Shown here: positions 24,995 through 32,713 of the stretch, piece by piece
Layout of the letters: the number at the start of each line of letters is the position of its first letter
How positions within the stretch are numbered: position 1 is the stretch's first letter
Source: a virus
Direction: 5' to 3' (one strand)
DNA: 61,451 nucleotides
IMG/VR virus record: IMGVR_UViG_3300032462_000005
Location: 1 to 61,451 of that record
Program-made: the position numbers and the translations under genes
The notes under the pieces: generated by a model
What the model was told of the DNA's origin: nothing
What the model saw: only the letters and a program-made list of their open reading frames with translations
Database searches by the model: none

Positions 24995-25693
24995 TTAACC
25001 GCCAAATCCTAGTTTAAACGCGATAGCCAGTAATATTGAGCTGTCTCGTGCCGCACTAGCCCCTATTCCCACCGTTTCAAACTCTTCGACTAATTTGTAA
25101 TATTCTACGCCAGCATCTGTCAGTTTTGCATTATTAGCACAAGCGTTAATAAAACCCGCTGCCGGTAATTGGTCTATAAGCTCAATTATTTGCGAATTGT
25201 TGCGCCATAAACTTAAAGGGAGAGCTTGACCCAACACAGCACAGGCATAAGCAAATTTTTGCATAAAACCCTTTAAACCGGCTAAACCTATAAATACGAC
25301 ACGTTTGGAATTGTTTTCGTTATCCCATTCGCCGGAAAAAGTGTTTAATAAAAAGGACCTAGCTGCCAAACTTACTGATAATCTATTATCGCCCGGTACT
25401 CGCTTAGCCAACTGGTAAGTTACTACTTTTTCTAAAGCTGGGATAACAAATTGAATTGCAAGTATATCCGCATTAATTAAATCTAATTCATCAAGCGTCT
25501 TTTGTTTAATTTCTAAATATTCAGAATATTCAGGAAGATATAATTTTACCTTGGATCTATGCAAAATATGTACAGGAGCATCCGCAGCAACAGTAGTAGC
25601 ACCCTTCTTACTTGGTGGAAATGCTTGTTGAAAAAAATTATCAGAGCCAGCTTCAGCTTGTGTTACCGTCGCCCAACTAACAAATACGTTCAT
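24995..25693 (-). CDS. Hypothetical protein
   Basis: This 232-residue protein is not recognised. I take ATG at 25693, which overlaps the TGA of the upstream gene (ATGA). The longer frame from 25738 runs inside that gene. Its C-terminal part contains a hydrophobic, alanine-rich tail ending SSILLAIAFKLGFGG that could contact a membrane. Genome order suggests a virion morphogenesis operon with its neighbours. Confidence 0.6.
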   Translation of the reverse strand: MNVFVSWATVTQAEAGSDNFFQQAFPPSKKGATTVAADAPVHILHRSKVKLYLPEYSEYLEIKQKTLDELDLINADILAIQFVIPALEKVVTYQLAKRVPGDNRLSVSLAARSFLLNTFSGEWDNENNSKRVVFIGLAGLKGFMQKFAYACAVLGQALPLSLWRNNSQIIELIDQLPAAGFINACANNAKLTDAGVEYYKLVEEFETVGIGASAARDSSILLAIAFKLGFGG

Positions 25694-26133
25694 AAATTTT
25701 CCTTTTCGTTCGGTTTTTCTTTCTCTGCATTTTGCCAAGCACTATGCTTGGTGACTACAGCCCGCATCCAAGGGAAAACAGTATTGGTCATACCATCAAA
25801 CAATACCTTTTCGTCGAAAGGTTGCTGTGCCTGCATTGCTGCGGCATTAATTAGTACTTCTTTAAACATAATCTGTTGCTGCTCGGTCATAGACTCAGTT
25901 GTAATCGGGATGGTCTCACCAATTTTAGAAAAGTCAGTATGGTGGCAAAGCCACTCTAACTCAAACAGACACATACCATACAGCTGTCTAGCCGCAAGCA
26001 TACTTGCAATCACCTGCTTAAAATCAGAATTGTTTCTGGCTAAGTGATTAGCCACATCTGCTACTAGTTCTATGTCTTTGACGAACTCAGGATCAACTTC
26101 TTTAACTGGTTGATCGATATTTTCTTCTGACAT
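25690..26133 (-). CDS. Hypothetical protein
   Basis: This 147-residue predominantly helical protein (methionine- and glutamate-rich) is not recognised. It has an N-terminal acidic stretch and a central MLAARQLYGMCLFELEWLCHH segment. The ATG at 26133 follows GAAAGGA and the palindromic element at 26146..26165. It ends coupled to the next gene. Confidence 0.62.
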   Translation of the reverse strand: MSEENIDQPVKEVDPEFVKDIELVADVANHLARNNSDFKQVIASMLAARQLYGMCLFELEWLCHHTDFSKIGETIPITTESMTEQQQIMFKEVLINAAAMQAQQPFDEKVLFDGMTNTVFPWMRAVVTKHSAWQNAEKEKPNEKENL

Positions 26134-26145
26134 TGTAATCCTTTC

Positions 26146-26165
26146 TAAAATCTGGAATTTAAAAT
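26146..26165. promoter_or_regulatory. AT-rich palindrome upstream of a start codon
   Basis: TAAAATCTGGAATTTAAAAT is a one-mismatch copy of the repeated palindromic element and lies just upstream of the ribosome site for 25690..26133, in the short gap after 26169. Confidence 0.45.
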
Positions 26166-26168
26166 AAA

Positions 26169-26537
26169 CTAAGAAACCGATGCTGGTGGCAACACAATTC
26201 GCCTAGATAACACTTCTTGAAGTGCGGCAGCAAAAGCTTCTATGTCATCCAAGCGCACCGTAACTAACCAAGGTTTATGGTTTCTTCGGTGAAAAACTGC
26301 GGGTATCTTGATGGATTTTGCATCCGTAACGGCTTGCTCTACCGCGTCATAAATATTTAATTTTTCCACCCGTTTGCTTTCTATGTGTATATTACCCAGC
26401 CCAACAACGTCTTCACCCTCTAGCCCGCTATACTGCTGCCCTCTTCTAGCTGTTGTGCCAAATAAACGATTTAACTCTGCTGCCAATTCTCGTTCGCCAA
26501 CCGCCCCCTTTTGCCGTGAGTTTTTACGCTTCGCCAT
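26169..26537 (-). CDS. Holliday junction resolvase-like PD-(D/E)XK nuclease
   Basis: This 122-residue basic protein shows GAVGERELAAELNRLFG (conserved Glu), then SGLEGEDVVG (metal-binding Asp) and IHIESKRVEK (E-x-K), the spacing of archaeal Hjc-type and phage VRR-like resolvases. It would cut branched DNA during replication or packaging. I use ATG 26537 (AAGGAAG upstream) rather than 26615. It lies just after the exonuclease gene. Confidence 0.72.
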   Translation of the reverse strand: MAKRKNSRQKGAVGERELAAELNRLFGTTARRGQQYSGLEGEDVVGLGNIHIESKRVEKLNIYDAVEQAVTDAKSIKIPAVFHRRNHKPWLVTVRLDDIEAFAAALQEVLSRRIVLPPASVS

Positions 26538-26550
26538 TTTATCTTCCTTT

Positions 26551-27399
26551 CTACAGTAAGCGTTGCCGCCGTTTTTCACCGGCAGACACCGGAACAAGTT
26601 GTGTGTTTGTAGCAATTACAGATTTAGATTTTAAATCCATCTTGTTTTGTATCTGTTCTCTAAACTCTTCCATAATCCAATGCAGACATAACGAATCAAA
26701 TCCGGCACTGTGCATTTGATCTAAAGAAACATTGTGCTTAGCCATTAACCCATATTGCTCCATAATTAAAGCTAAAGACCATTTAATCCCCACTACTCTT
26801 GTACCAATTACTCGGTTAAAATAGCTTTTTAAGTTATCTGATCTATGCGGGAGCATAGCCATACGCAGATTAGTACAATTTGGATTAGACGACTCCCAGA
26901 CCTGTGTGGCTTTATAAATGCCACCAGTATCGAAGTAATTGTCAGGAGGCAATTCAAAGTTTTTGTTTAAAAAACGATTAAAGTTACCTCGAAGCAAGCG
27001 CTCGTCGGCATTTTGCCCGTTTTGTGCCACAAACGGCAAACTCCTATTTTTCCAAGTTTGAAACAACTTGTAATAAAATTGCAACACTTGCATAGGGTCT
27101 ATACCTTCTTTCTGCACCCTGTCTGGCATTAACCGCCAACCTTCCCCTATGACCGATCGCATCATATTTAGCTTGTAATCCAACCAACTTCTCGAGATAG
27201 ATGGATGCTCGTACCAATTTAAGATGAGGCTTAGTTGGTCTACAACTTTACCATCTTCGACCAGAGTGTGTCCAATCTCCACAATCAAATCAGTCTCTTC
27301 ACTGCTGCCCGTAAACTCCGTGTCGAAACACAAATAACTTCTAGGTAAAGTGTCCCCGTACTTTGCCGTAAACTCCGATCCCCATGCGTTAATAATCAT
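26551..27399 (-). CDS. DEDDh 3'-5' exonuclease (DnaQ-like)
   Basis: This 282-residue protein has LCFDTEFTG (motif Exo I, D-x-E), a central region with FVAQNGQNADERLL (Exo II candidate) and MHSAGFDSLCL, the H-x4-D of the DEDDh class (Exo III). Such enzymes trim 3' ends in proofreading or RNA/DNA turnover. The N-terminal 20 and the 60-residue C-terminal extension (ending GEKRRQRLL) are extra. The ATG has a modest ribosome site. Confidence 0.78.
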   Translation of the reverse strand: MIINAWGSEFTAKYGDTLPRSYLCFDTEFTGSSEETDLIVEIGHTLVEDGKVVDQLSLILNWYEHPSISRSWLDYKLNMMRSVIGEGWRLMPDRVQKEGIDPMQVLQFYYKLFQTWKNRSLPFVAQNGQNADERLLRGNFNRFLNKNFELPPDNYFDTGGIYKATQVWESSNPNCTNLRMAMLPHRSDNLKSYFNRVIGTRVVGIKWSLALIMEQYGLMAKHNVSLDQMHSAGFDSLCLHWIMEEFREQIQNKMDLKSKSVIATNTQLVPVSAGEKRRQRLL

Positions 27400-27413
27400 T
27401 TATAATCATTTCC

Positions 27414-27923
27414 TTACTTGGATAAAACCACAAAAATATCTTTTAATCGAATCTTCCATTTGCGCAACCAGCGTTTCCATTTGGGTACACCAATGTAACT
27501 ACGCAACTTTTCAGCACTTCTAACCAGGTCACCCACAGTTTGTAACGGGCCTTCGCCCGCAATTGTAGCTTCTCTCACCCCAGCATATTGAATTCCAGCG
27601 TAACATGTCCCAATCATAGCCAACACGGCTACCTGTGCCCCGGGTTTGCAATTAAAAAATCCGCTTTGCTCTAAACTAGCAACCATGACTAAAGTAGGAG
27701 AAGTTGCGGCACTAGCTATGTAATTGCAGTAGCAAGCACAAGCTTCTCCTAAATCATCCATGCTTACTTTCTCATGCTGCAATATTGCAGCTAGCTCCGG
27801 CCAACTCTGATCCTCAAGCCGGGCTGCTACTAGTTCCATAACTTGTTGAAAGTTATGAGCAACATCCCGACTAGGGTTATAAAGTCTGCGATCGTCTGCG
27901 TTCATCCGTGCTTGTAGCGTCAT
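27414..27923 (-). CDS. Hypothetical protein
   Basis: This 169-residue protein is not recognised. It is alpha-helical looking, with a cluster GEACACYCNYIASAA and a central hydrophobic stretch (AQVAVLAMIGTCYAGIQYAG, about residues 94-113) that could be one membrane span or a buried helix, and a very basic C-terminus (PKWKRWLRKWKIRLK). It overlaps the upstream gene by four bases. Confidence 0.62.
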   Translation of the reverse strand: MTLQARMNADDRRLYNPSRDVAHNFQQVMELVAARLEDQSWPELAAILQHEKVSMDDLGEACACYCNYIASAATSPTLVMVASLEQSGFFNCKPGAQVAVLAMIGTCYAGIQYAGVREATIAGEGPLQTVGDLVRSAEKLRSYIGVPKWKRWLRKWKIRLKDIFVVLSK

Positions 27924-28834
27924 AACATCCTTTTAGTGGTAGCACACACCGTGCAAAATCCAAGATAATCCGTTTCTTCTGTATTTAAGAAACTTAACTT
28001 TTCACAACATTTACATTTGCTTTTAATATAAGTCAAATTATGCGTGGCTAGCTCACACCTATCCACGCCATAAGGGCAACAAAAACATTCATGTGTTTCA
28101 GGAAATCCTTTCAAACAAGGTGTCTGTTGCCTATCTCTGGATGCGATCAACTTCCGATTATGTAACACTGTAGCATAGCTATGCCCAATTTCTACTATAA
28201 AAGGATCCTGCTGCGATCGTTCTGGGTCAATCAGTAAAAAACATTGCAACCCATAAAACTGCTGCACATTCGAAAATAAATTTTTATTGCGCTGTTCTCC
28301 TCTTGAGTTTATGTGTGAACGACAAAACCCAAATCCAAGACCTTTTTCGTTTCGATAAGTTGCCAGATAATGTGTTTTTTTTAAAGACCATGTTTGCATT
28401 AATTTTCTAGGAACTAAAGTTCCAGCTAAACTTTGAAAAGTAAATGTATTTACTAATTGTTTATGCTGTTTAAAAGTAAAAACAGCAGATACGCTAGCAG
28501 GTATCCATTCAAAATCACTTTGAAACAACCACCTAGTGGCAGGACGGTGTCTCATTAAAGTAGGGATATTACCAGCCATCCGCCAACAAGTTTCCAACAG
28601 TAGCGCTTGCGTTAATTCTTCAGTTAGCAAATTTTTAATGCTATTGTGTACTGTAGTTTTAAGAATATCGTCAGGCAAGGCCTCGTGAAGACTATCCACA
28701 AAAGAATGGAATAGAGCGCCTTCTAGCTTTCCGCCTACAAACGAAACTAACTTACTTACTAACTTATCTCTGTGTGCCAGAATCCGCTTAATTGACAATC
28801 CCGGCAACGGAGGATGCTTTTCCATCGTGCTCAT
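27920..28834 (-). CDS. Hypothetical protein with Cys-rich zinc-binding C-terminus
   Basis: This 304-residue protein is not recognised. The C-terminal 60 residues contain multiple CxxC-like pairs (CFCCPYGVDRC, CKCCEKL, CTVC), probably one or two zinc sites. The rest is a soluble domain with several basic aromatic motifs. It is coupled by ATGA overlap to genes on both sides. It sits between nuclease genes and a glycosyltransferase. Nucleic acid binding is possible but not shown. Confidence 0.62.
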   Translation of the reverse strand: MSTMEKHPPLPGLSIKRILAHRDKLVSKLVSFVGGKLEGALFHSFVDSLHEALPDDILKTTVHNSIKNLLTEELTQALLLETCWRMAGNIPTLMRHRPATRWLFQSDFEWIPASVSAVFTFKQHKQLVNTFTFQSLAGTLVPRKLMQTWSLKKTHYLATYRNEKGLGFGFCRSHINSRGEQRNKNLFSNVQQFYGLQCFLLIDPERSQQDPFIVEIGHSYATVLHNRKLIASRDRQQTPCLKGFPETHECFCCPYGVDRCELATHNLTYIKSKCKCCEKLSFLNTEETDYLGFCTVCATTKRML

Positions 28835-29655
28835 ATTTTTTCCTTATTACAGCTGACATATCTGGCTATTTTTAGACCAAATGTTTGATAATTAATCGGT
28901 GAATTTGCATTTCCATCTTCCCAAGGGTAGTGCTCGACAAGGGTACCCAGCCCGCGCCTACCCTTCCTACCGCCCACGTTGATTCTAACTACTGAATTTA
29001 ACTTTATTTTATTTTTAAGACAACCTTCGCAATGACACTGTACACCGGCAGAAAATTCCCCTAAACTGCCTCCTTGCTGCCTTATCAATTCGCCCAGTAT
29101 AGAATCTCCCCCATTGTGGTGTAGCACGACAAAAGGATAATCCCATTTAGTTAAAAAATCTGTATCCGCAATCCACCAGCCTCCCGTGGCGAACTTATAA
29201 CGATGGTACCCATTAACTGGTTTTCCTGTAAACCAAGATTGCTGTGCGATGCCTTCATATTGTTTCCGCTTTTGTCCGATGCTGTGCAATGCCCCAACCT
29301 GTGTATATTGTTGCCCAAGCATCAAAGCCGTATCCCACCAATCGACAGAAACTTCGTCTAAAAAACTGTCATCGTCAAACCACATGATCTTTGCTGCTAA
29401 TTTTTTATCTTTAAACATTTGGCGCATTAGCGGGTACTTACCTAAATTATTGCTGCACTCGTCTTCGTAAATATACACGGGGTATGCCGACATTTGTTGC
29501 AACGCCCAGCTATTCACATAATTTCGAACTTGCGGGCTAACTGCGTTTAAACCAAGCCTAACGTCTTGAATATGTGCCGTAATCTTTAAAGATGTTAACA
29601 ACTTCTCGGCTAATGCCAAATAATCGCCATAAAAAATTGCACAGATTGAAAACAT
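28831..29655 (-). CDS. Glycosyltransferase-like protein
   Basis: This 274-residue protein begins MFSICAIFYGDYLALAEKLL and contains KIMWFDDDSFL (a DDD metal-binding motif), WWDTALML and the late GGWWIADTDFLTKWDYPF and HHNGGDSILGELI stretches, the pattern of GT-A enzymes with a terminal acidic/histidine site. ATG 29655 follows AAAGAG. The frame to 29703 is not needed. It is separated from the main glycosyltransferase cluster and placed among nucleic-acid genes, immediately after a terminator. Confidence 0.7.
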   Translation of the reverse strand: MFSICAIFYGDYLALAEKLLTSLKITAHIQDVRLGLNAVSPQVRNYVNSWALQQMSAYPVYIYEDECSNNLGKYPLMRQMFKDKKLAAKIMWFDDDSFLDEVSVDWWDTALMLGQQYTQVGALHSIGQKRKQYEGIAQQSWFTGKPVNGYHRYKFATGGWWIADTDFLTKWDYPFVVLHHNGGDSILGELIRQQGGSLGEFSAGVQCHCEGCLKNKIKLNSVVRINVGGRKGRRGLGTLVEHYPWEDGNANSPINYQTFGLKIARYVSCNKEKI

Positions 29656-29679
29656 AGATGAACTCTTTGCGTAATAGTT

Positions 29680-29713
29680 AAAAAAAAGCCCGCAGTAATA
29701 CAACTGCGGGCTT
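29680..29713 (-). terminator. Strong rho-independent terminator
   Basis: The minus strand has a 9-bp stem GCCCGCAGT/ACTGCGGGC with a 6-base loop followed by eight T residues. It lies 16 bases past the stop of 29729..30631 and separates the DNA-metabolism operon from the genes to its left. Confidence 0.9.
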
Positions 29714-29728
29714 CTGGGTTAAACCAAG

Positions 29729-30631
29729 TTAGAGGCCAGACCGATTTTTTAACTGTCTTCTTGTCGCAGGTAAAACAACCGCAGGCGACGATACAGCCAC
29801 TTGTGGCATATCAGGCAAAGTAACTGATTTTTTAGCGGCGGACGCCGTTCCAACCGGTTTAACCTGCTGGGACAAAACCACCTTTGAACGAGTTAAAACA
29901 GTCGAAAGCGCGTCAAATGTGTTTGAAAGCTGATTTCGTGCGTTAGTAATTCTAGCCATGGTGTTTTCAATGTTACACACGAACTGTTCTGACACATCAC
30001 TAGGAGCGATTTCTAAAAACATGCCCGATAAAGGTTCGGCCATCGCCTCTAGATAATTGTCAGTTTGCTGTACAGTTGTGTAAATTTTTTGCAACATCGC
30101 CACTGGTGTCTTTGGCAATTTTGGTTTTCGTCCACCCACCCGCTTAATTTCGGCTTCCTTGTTGCCTTGCATCTCCAAGGAAAGTTCGTTAGCCGACCAG
30201 CAATGTCTTCGTACCTGCTTGAGCAGAAGTAATTGTCTCTTCTCGCTGCCAATTTTTTGCAATTCTTTAAAATGGTTCCAGCTTAGAAAATTACCATTCG
30301 TCATCTGCTCCTCAACCTGCGCCTTTATGAAGTCACGCGTGAAAGAAGTTGACACATTCACCAGGTCGTAAATGATGTTTAAATTGGATAAATTCCAATA
30401 AGTTGCTAACTTTTTTATTTCCTGCTTCCTTTGTACTTCATTTATATGCTCCACGCTAAACAGTTCATTAATAATAGTGCCAAGGTCGTATTGAACTAAC
30501 AGCGTAACTTGAAATCCAGTTTGCATTTTCTTTGCTCCCTCTAACGCAATTGCTTGCGTTACTTTATCCATAGCAAGAAAAATACCTTCTTTATTTTCTT
30601 TTTGATTTGACAGTGAAATTAGCTCATTCAT
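29729..30631 (-). CDS. YhcG N-terminal/DUF1016-like protein
   Basis: This 300-residue protein resembles the DUF1016/YhcG N-terminal domain: QYDLGTIINELFS, LATYWNLSNLNIIYDLV, FLSWNHFKELQKIGSEKRQ and RRHCWSANELSLEMQ echo the conserved SW.H...L and WS...L spacing, a helical DNA-associated domain. The PDDEXK nuclease half normally following it is not seen. Instead there is a basic linker (RVGGRKPKLPK) and helical tail. ATG follows AAGGAAA and a palindrome. Assignment by pattern only. Confidence 0.5.
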   Translation of the reverse strand: MNELISLSNQKENKEGIFLAMDKVTQAIALEGAKKMQTGFQVTLLVQYDLGTIINELFSVEHINEVQRKQEIKKLATYWNLSNLNIIYDLVNVSTSFTRDFIKAQVEEQMTNGNFLSWNHFKELQKIGSEKRQLLLLKQVRRHCWSANELSLEMQGNKEAEIKRVGGRKPKLPKTPVAMLQKIYTTVQQTDNYLEAMAEPLSGMFLEIAPSDVSEQFVCNIENTMARITNARNQLSNTFDALSTVLTRSKVVLSQQVKPVGTASAAKKSVTLPDMPQVAVSSPAVVLPATRRQLKNRSGL

Positions 30632-30641
30632 GTTATTTTCC

Positions 30642-30659
30642 TTAAAATCTAGATTTTAA
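30642..30659. promoter_or_regulatory. Perfect 18-bp AT-flanked palindrome
   Basis: TTAAAATCTAGATTTTAA lies in the 30-base gap before the gene at 29729..30631, partly abutting its ribosome site. It is one of four related elements. Confidence 0.5.
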
Positions 30660-30661
30660 AA

Positions 30662-31225
30662 CTAATCGTACCATGCAAGAACATCTCGCACGTGATCGAC
30701 AAACCCGCTGTACGGTTGCACAGTCAGCGTCGCCGCTTTTTCCCTGCTACTTCTAAACACATGAGTGCCGGCCTGAAACGGGGCAAACATTTCCCAGCTC
30801 CCGTTGTGAATTAAGAGTCCCTCTAAAAAACCTTTCCTAGGAAAAACCATACCGATTGGACGATCTGTATATTTCTCCAGCATAGCCTCGAGTTGCTCTT
30901 CGTAACGCTCCACAATGGGTAGACCGCGAAAAGCTTTAAACCAAAACGGGTGAATAGATTTAGGATCACGATGAATTGGCGGAGCACCTATTAGAGGTTC
31001 CGCAAACAGATACATCGGAAAATTAGCTATCTGATTAAAGGCTTCAAAAGAATATTTTGAACCTACCGCATTTTGTAAAATTTCCTTTCTTTTTTGTTCT
31101 AACTTTAACCTTCGTAGCGTCCACTCGACTCGACTTGATTCCCATTGTTTACCCTGCACATCGCCTTGTTCAAACTTGGCGATTTTGCTTAACAAAGGGT
31201 GCAATGGATTTACTTTCTTGGCCAT
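30662..31225 (-). CDS. Hypothetical protein
   Basis: This 187-residue protein is not recognised. It has a lysine/arginine-rich helical N-terminus (about 1-50) then a globular domain with PLIGAPPIHRDPKSIHPFWFK and YTDRPIGMVFPRKGFLEG. It follows the RecA-like gene by 3 bases with GGAG overlapping its end, so it is likely translated with it and may be a recombination accessory protein by context. Confidence 0.62.
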   Translation of the reverse strand: MAKKVNPLHPLLSKIAKFEQGDVQGKQWESSRVEWTLRRLKLEQKRKEILQNAVGSKYSFEAFNQIANFPMYLFAEPLIGAPPIHRDPKSIHPFWFKAFRGLPIVERYEEQLEAMLEKYTDRPIGMVFPRKGFLEGLLIHNGSWEMFAPFQAGTHVFRSSREKAATLTVQPYSGFVDHVRDVLAWYD

Positions 31226-31228
31226 AGG

Positions 31229-32641
31229 TTACTCCAAGGACTTTACGTGCTCTTCGACAATTGTATCGTATGGCTTATCGAGCCGATATCTCCGTTTTAT
31301 GTTTAAGGCATCTCTAATGCTGTCGCACACTTTAGGATTGTCTTGGATAAGCTGTCCGACTTCCTGAAAAGGCAGATATTCATCTTTACCCATCCCCACC
31401 GCTCTAAAGTTTGCCAGACATTCGACATCAGCTGCTGGTGATTTGCATTTAATGGTTAAGTCACGGTCGGTCAACCTATTTTTGTGCATGCCATCCATTT
31501 CATTCAGTAAAGTGCAGAGTGCCCAATTCCAATCCCACAAAAACACATCGCGAGGACTTCCTGTTATAGGGTCATCTTCAATCCACCACAGGAACCTCGT
31601 CTTAAGCGAACGCCCCGTGGGCCCAAATGAATTTTTAGCACATTGTATTTTAACTCCTAATCCTTCAAATTGTTGATTTTTAAACTTTGTTCTCCAGATC
31701 GAATTTCTCAACTCTAAACTTTCGTGAAAGTTATAACTTTGACCCCCTAATGTGTACTGATGCGCGTTACCTCTGTCGTCTAACTTTTCTTTTAGATGAT
31801 TTACGATCAATAAAGTAAAGGGCCAATTTTCAAATTCCTTTTTAATGCCGGATAAATAAATAGTATTTTTTAAAGCATTAACAGGATGAGTTCGGCCCGC
31901 ACTACCTTCTTTAATAATTTTTTCTTGAATTTCCTCCGAGGTTGCACCCGCAAGGCTGTCAATACAAAAACAAACTGGTCTAGTTTTACCCGGGCCCGGG
32001 TCAGCCGCCGTACCCAAGAGCAGCGACTGCATTTCTCCCAAATGAAATGTAAGAATTTTTTGCATGTTTTCTAGGGAATTCGCCCGATTGGATATGAATG
32101 GCACTACATTCTGGCCTACCCGCATAATATCGCATGCAAAATCGGCATCGAATTTATCTTCTGTGTCAATGTGTATTGCCATTCCTTTCTGCTCGTAAAA
32201 CCACCGAAAAAACTCATAGGACAACGCCGACTTACAGCTGCCCCAGCTGCCTGCAAGCATTACGACGCTAGCTAAAGGAAATACATCATTTGCGACTAAA
32301 TATTCAAACGCCAATGAAGGAGTTGGAATACCAATTGCAAGCTTACCCAAGTCTTCTCGCGTGACGAACACTCGATCCGCTCCAAATTTATCTCTGGCAT
32401 TTGATCGTAACTTGATCATCATAGAGTCACGGCTTTCCCCGCTATTTTCCTCTGACCAACGAGAGCGTACACTACTTTTAGTCTTGTTAGTTAGCTTAAC
32501 TCCTCCGGATAGGCTTGCGGTTTTTTTCTTAGGTTCTGTAGTTTCAACCGGTTTTTCTTTTGCCTCGTTTTTTAAATTTTTTTTAGCTTTTTCGGGTGGA
32601 TTTAGAATTGATTCAGCCAAGTCGTCCGTATCGTCTAGCAT
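31229..32641 (-). CDS. RecA/UvsX-like recombinase ATPase
   Basis: This 470-residue protein has a RecA-fold core: Walker A MLAGSWGSCKSALS (about residue 130, with Cys where Gly normally precedes the Lys), HIDTEDKFD, and a Walker B-like FCIDSLAG, then LLIVNHLKEK and YTLGGQSYNFHES (loop 2 region). This fits strand-exchange recombinases of the UvsX type, whose P-loops also deviate. The basic N-terminal 90 residues and C-terminal extension are extra. ATG 32641 follows AAGGAAGG. Confidence 0.75.
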   Translation of the reverse strand: MLDDTDDLAESILNPPEKAKKNLKNEAKEKPVETTEPKKKTASLSGGVKLTNKTKSSVRSRWSEENSGESRDSMMIKLRSNARDKFGADRVFVTREDLGKLAIGIPTPSLAFEYLVANDVFPLASVVMLAGSWGSCKSALSYEFFRWFYEQKGMAIHIDTEDKFDADFACDIMRVGQNVVPFISNRANSLENMQKILTFHLGEMQSLLLGTAADPGPGKTRPVCFCIDSLAGATSEEIQEKIIKEGSAGRTHPVNALKNTIYLSGIKKEFENWPFTLLIVNHLKEKLDDRGNAHQYTLGGQSYNFHESLELRNSIWRTKFKNQQFEGLGVKIQCAKNSFGPTGRSLKTRFLWWIEDDPITGSPRDVFLWDWNWALCTLLNEMDGMHKNRLTDRDLTIKCKSPAADVECLANFRAVGMGKDEYLPFQEVGQLIQDNPKVCDSIRDALNIKRRYRLDKPYDTIVEEHVKSLE

Positions 32642-32713
32642 AATTATTCCTTCCTTTAAAACATAAGAGTGGAATATTACCTCCACTCTTAATTAAATTA
32701 ACATTGTTGCCAA

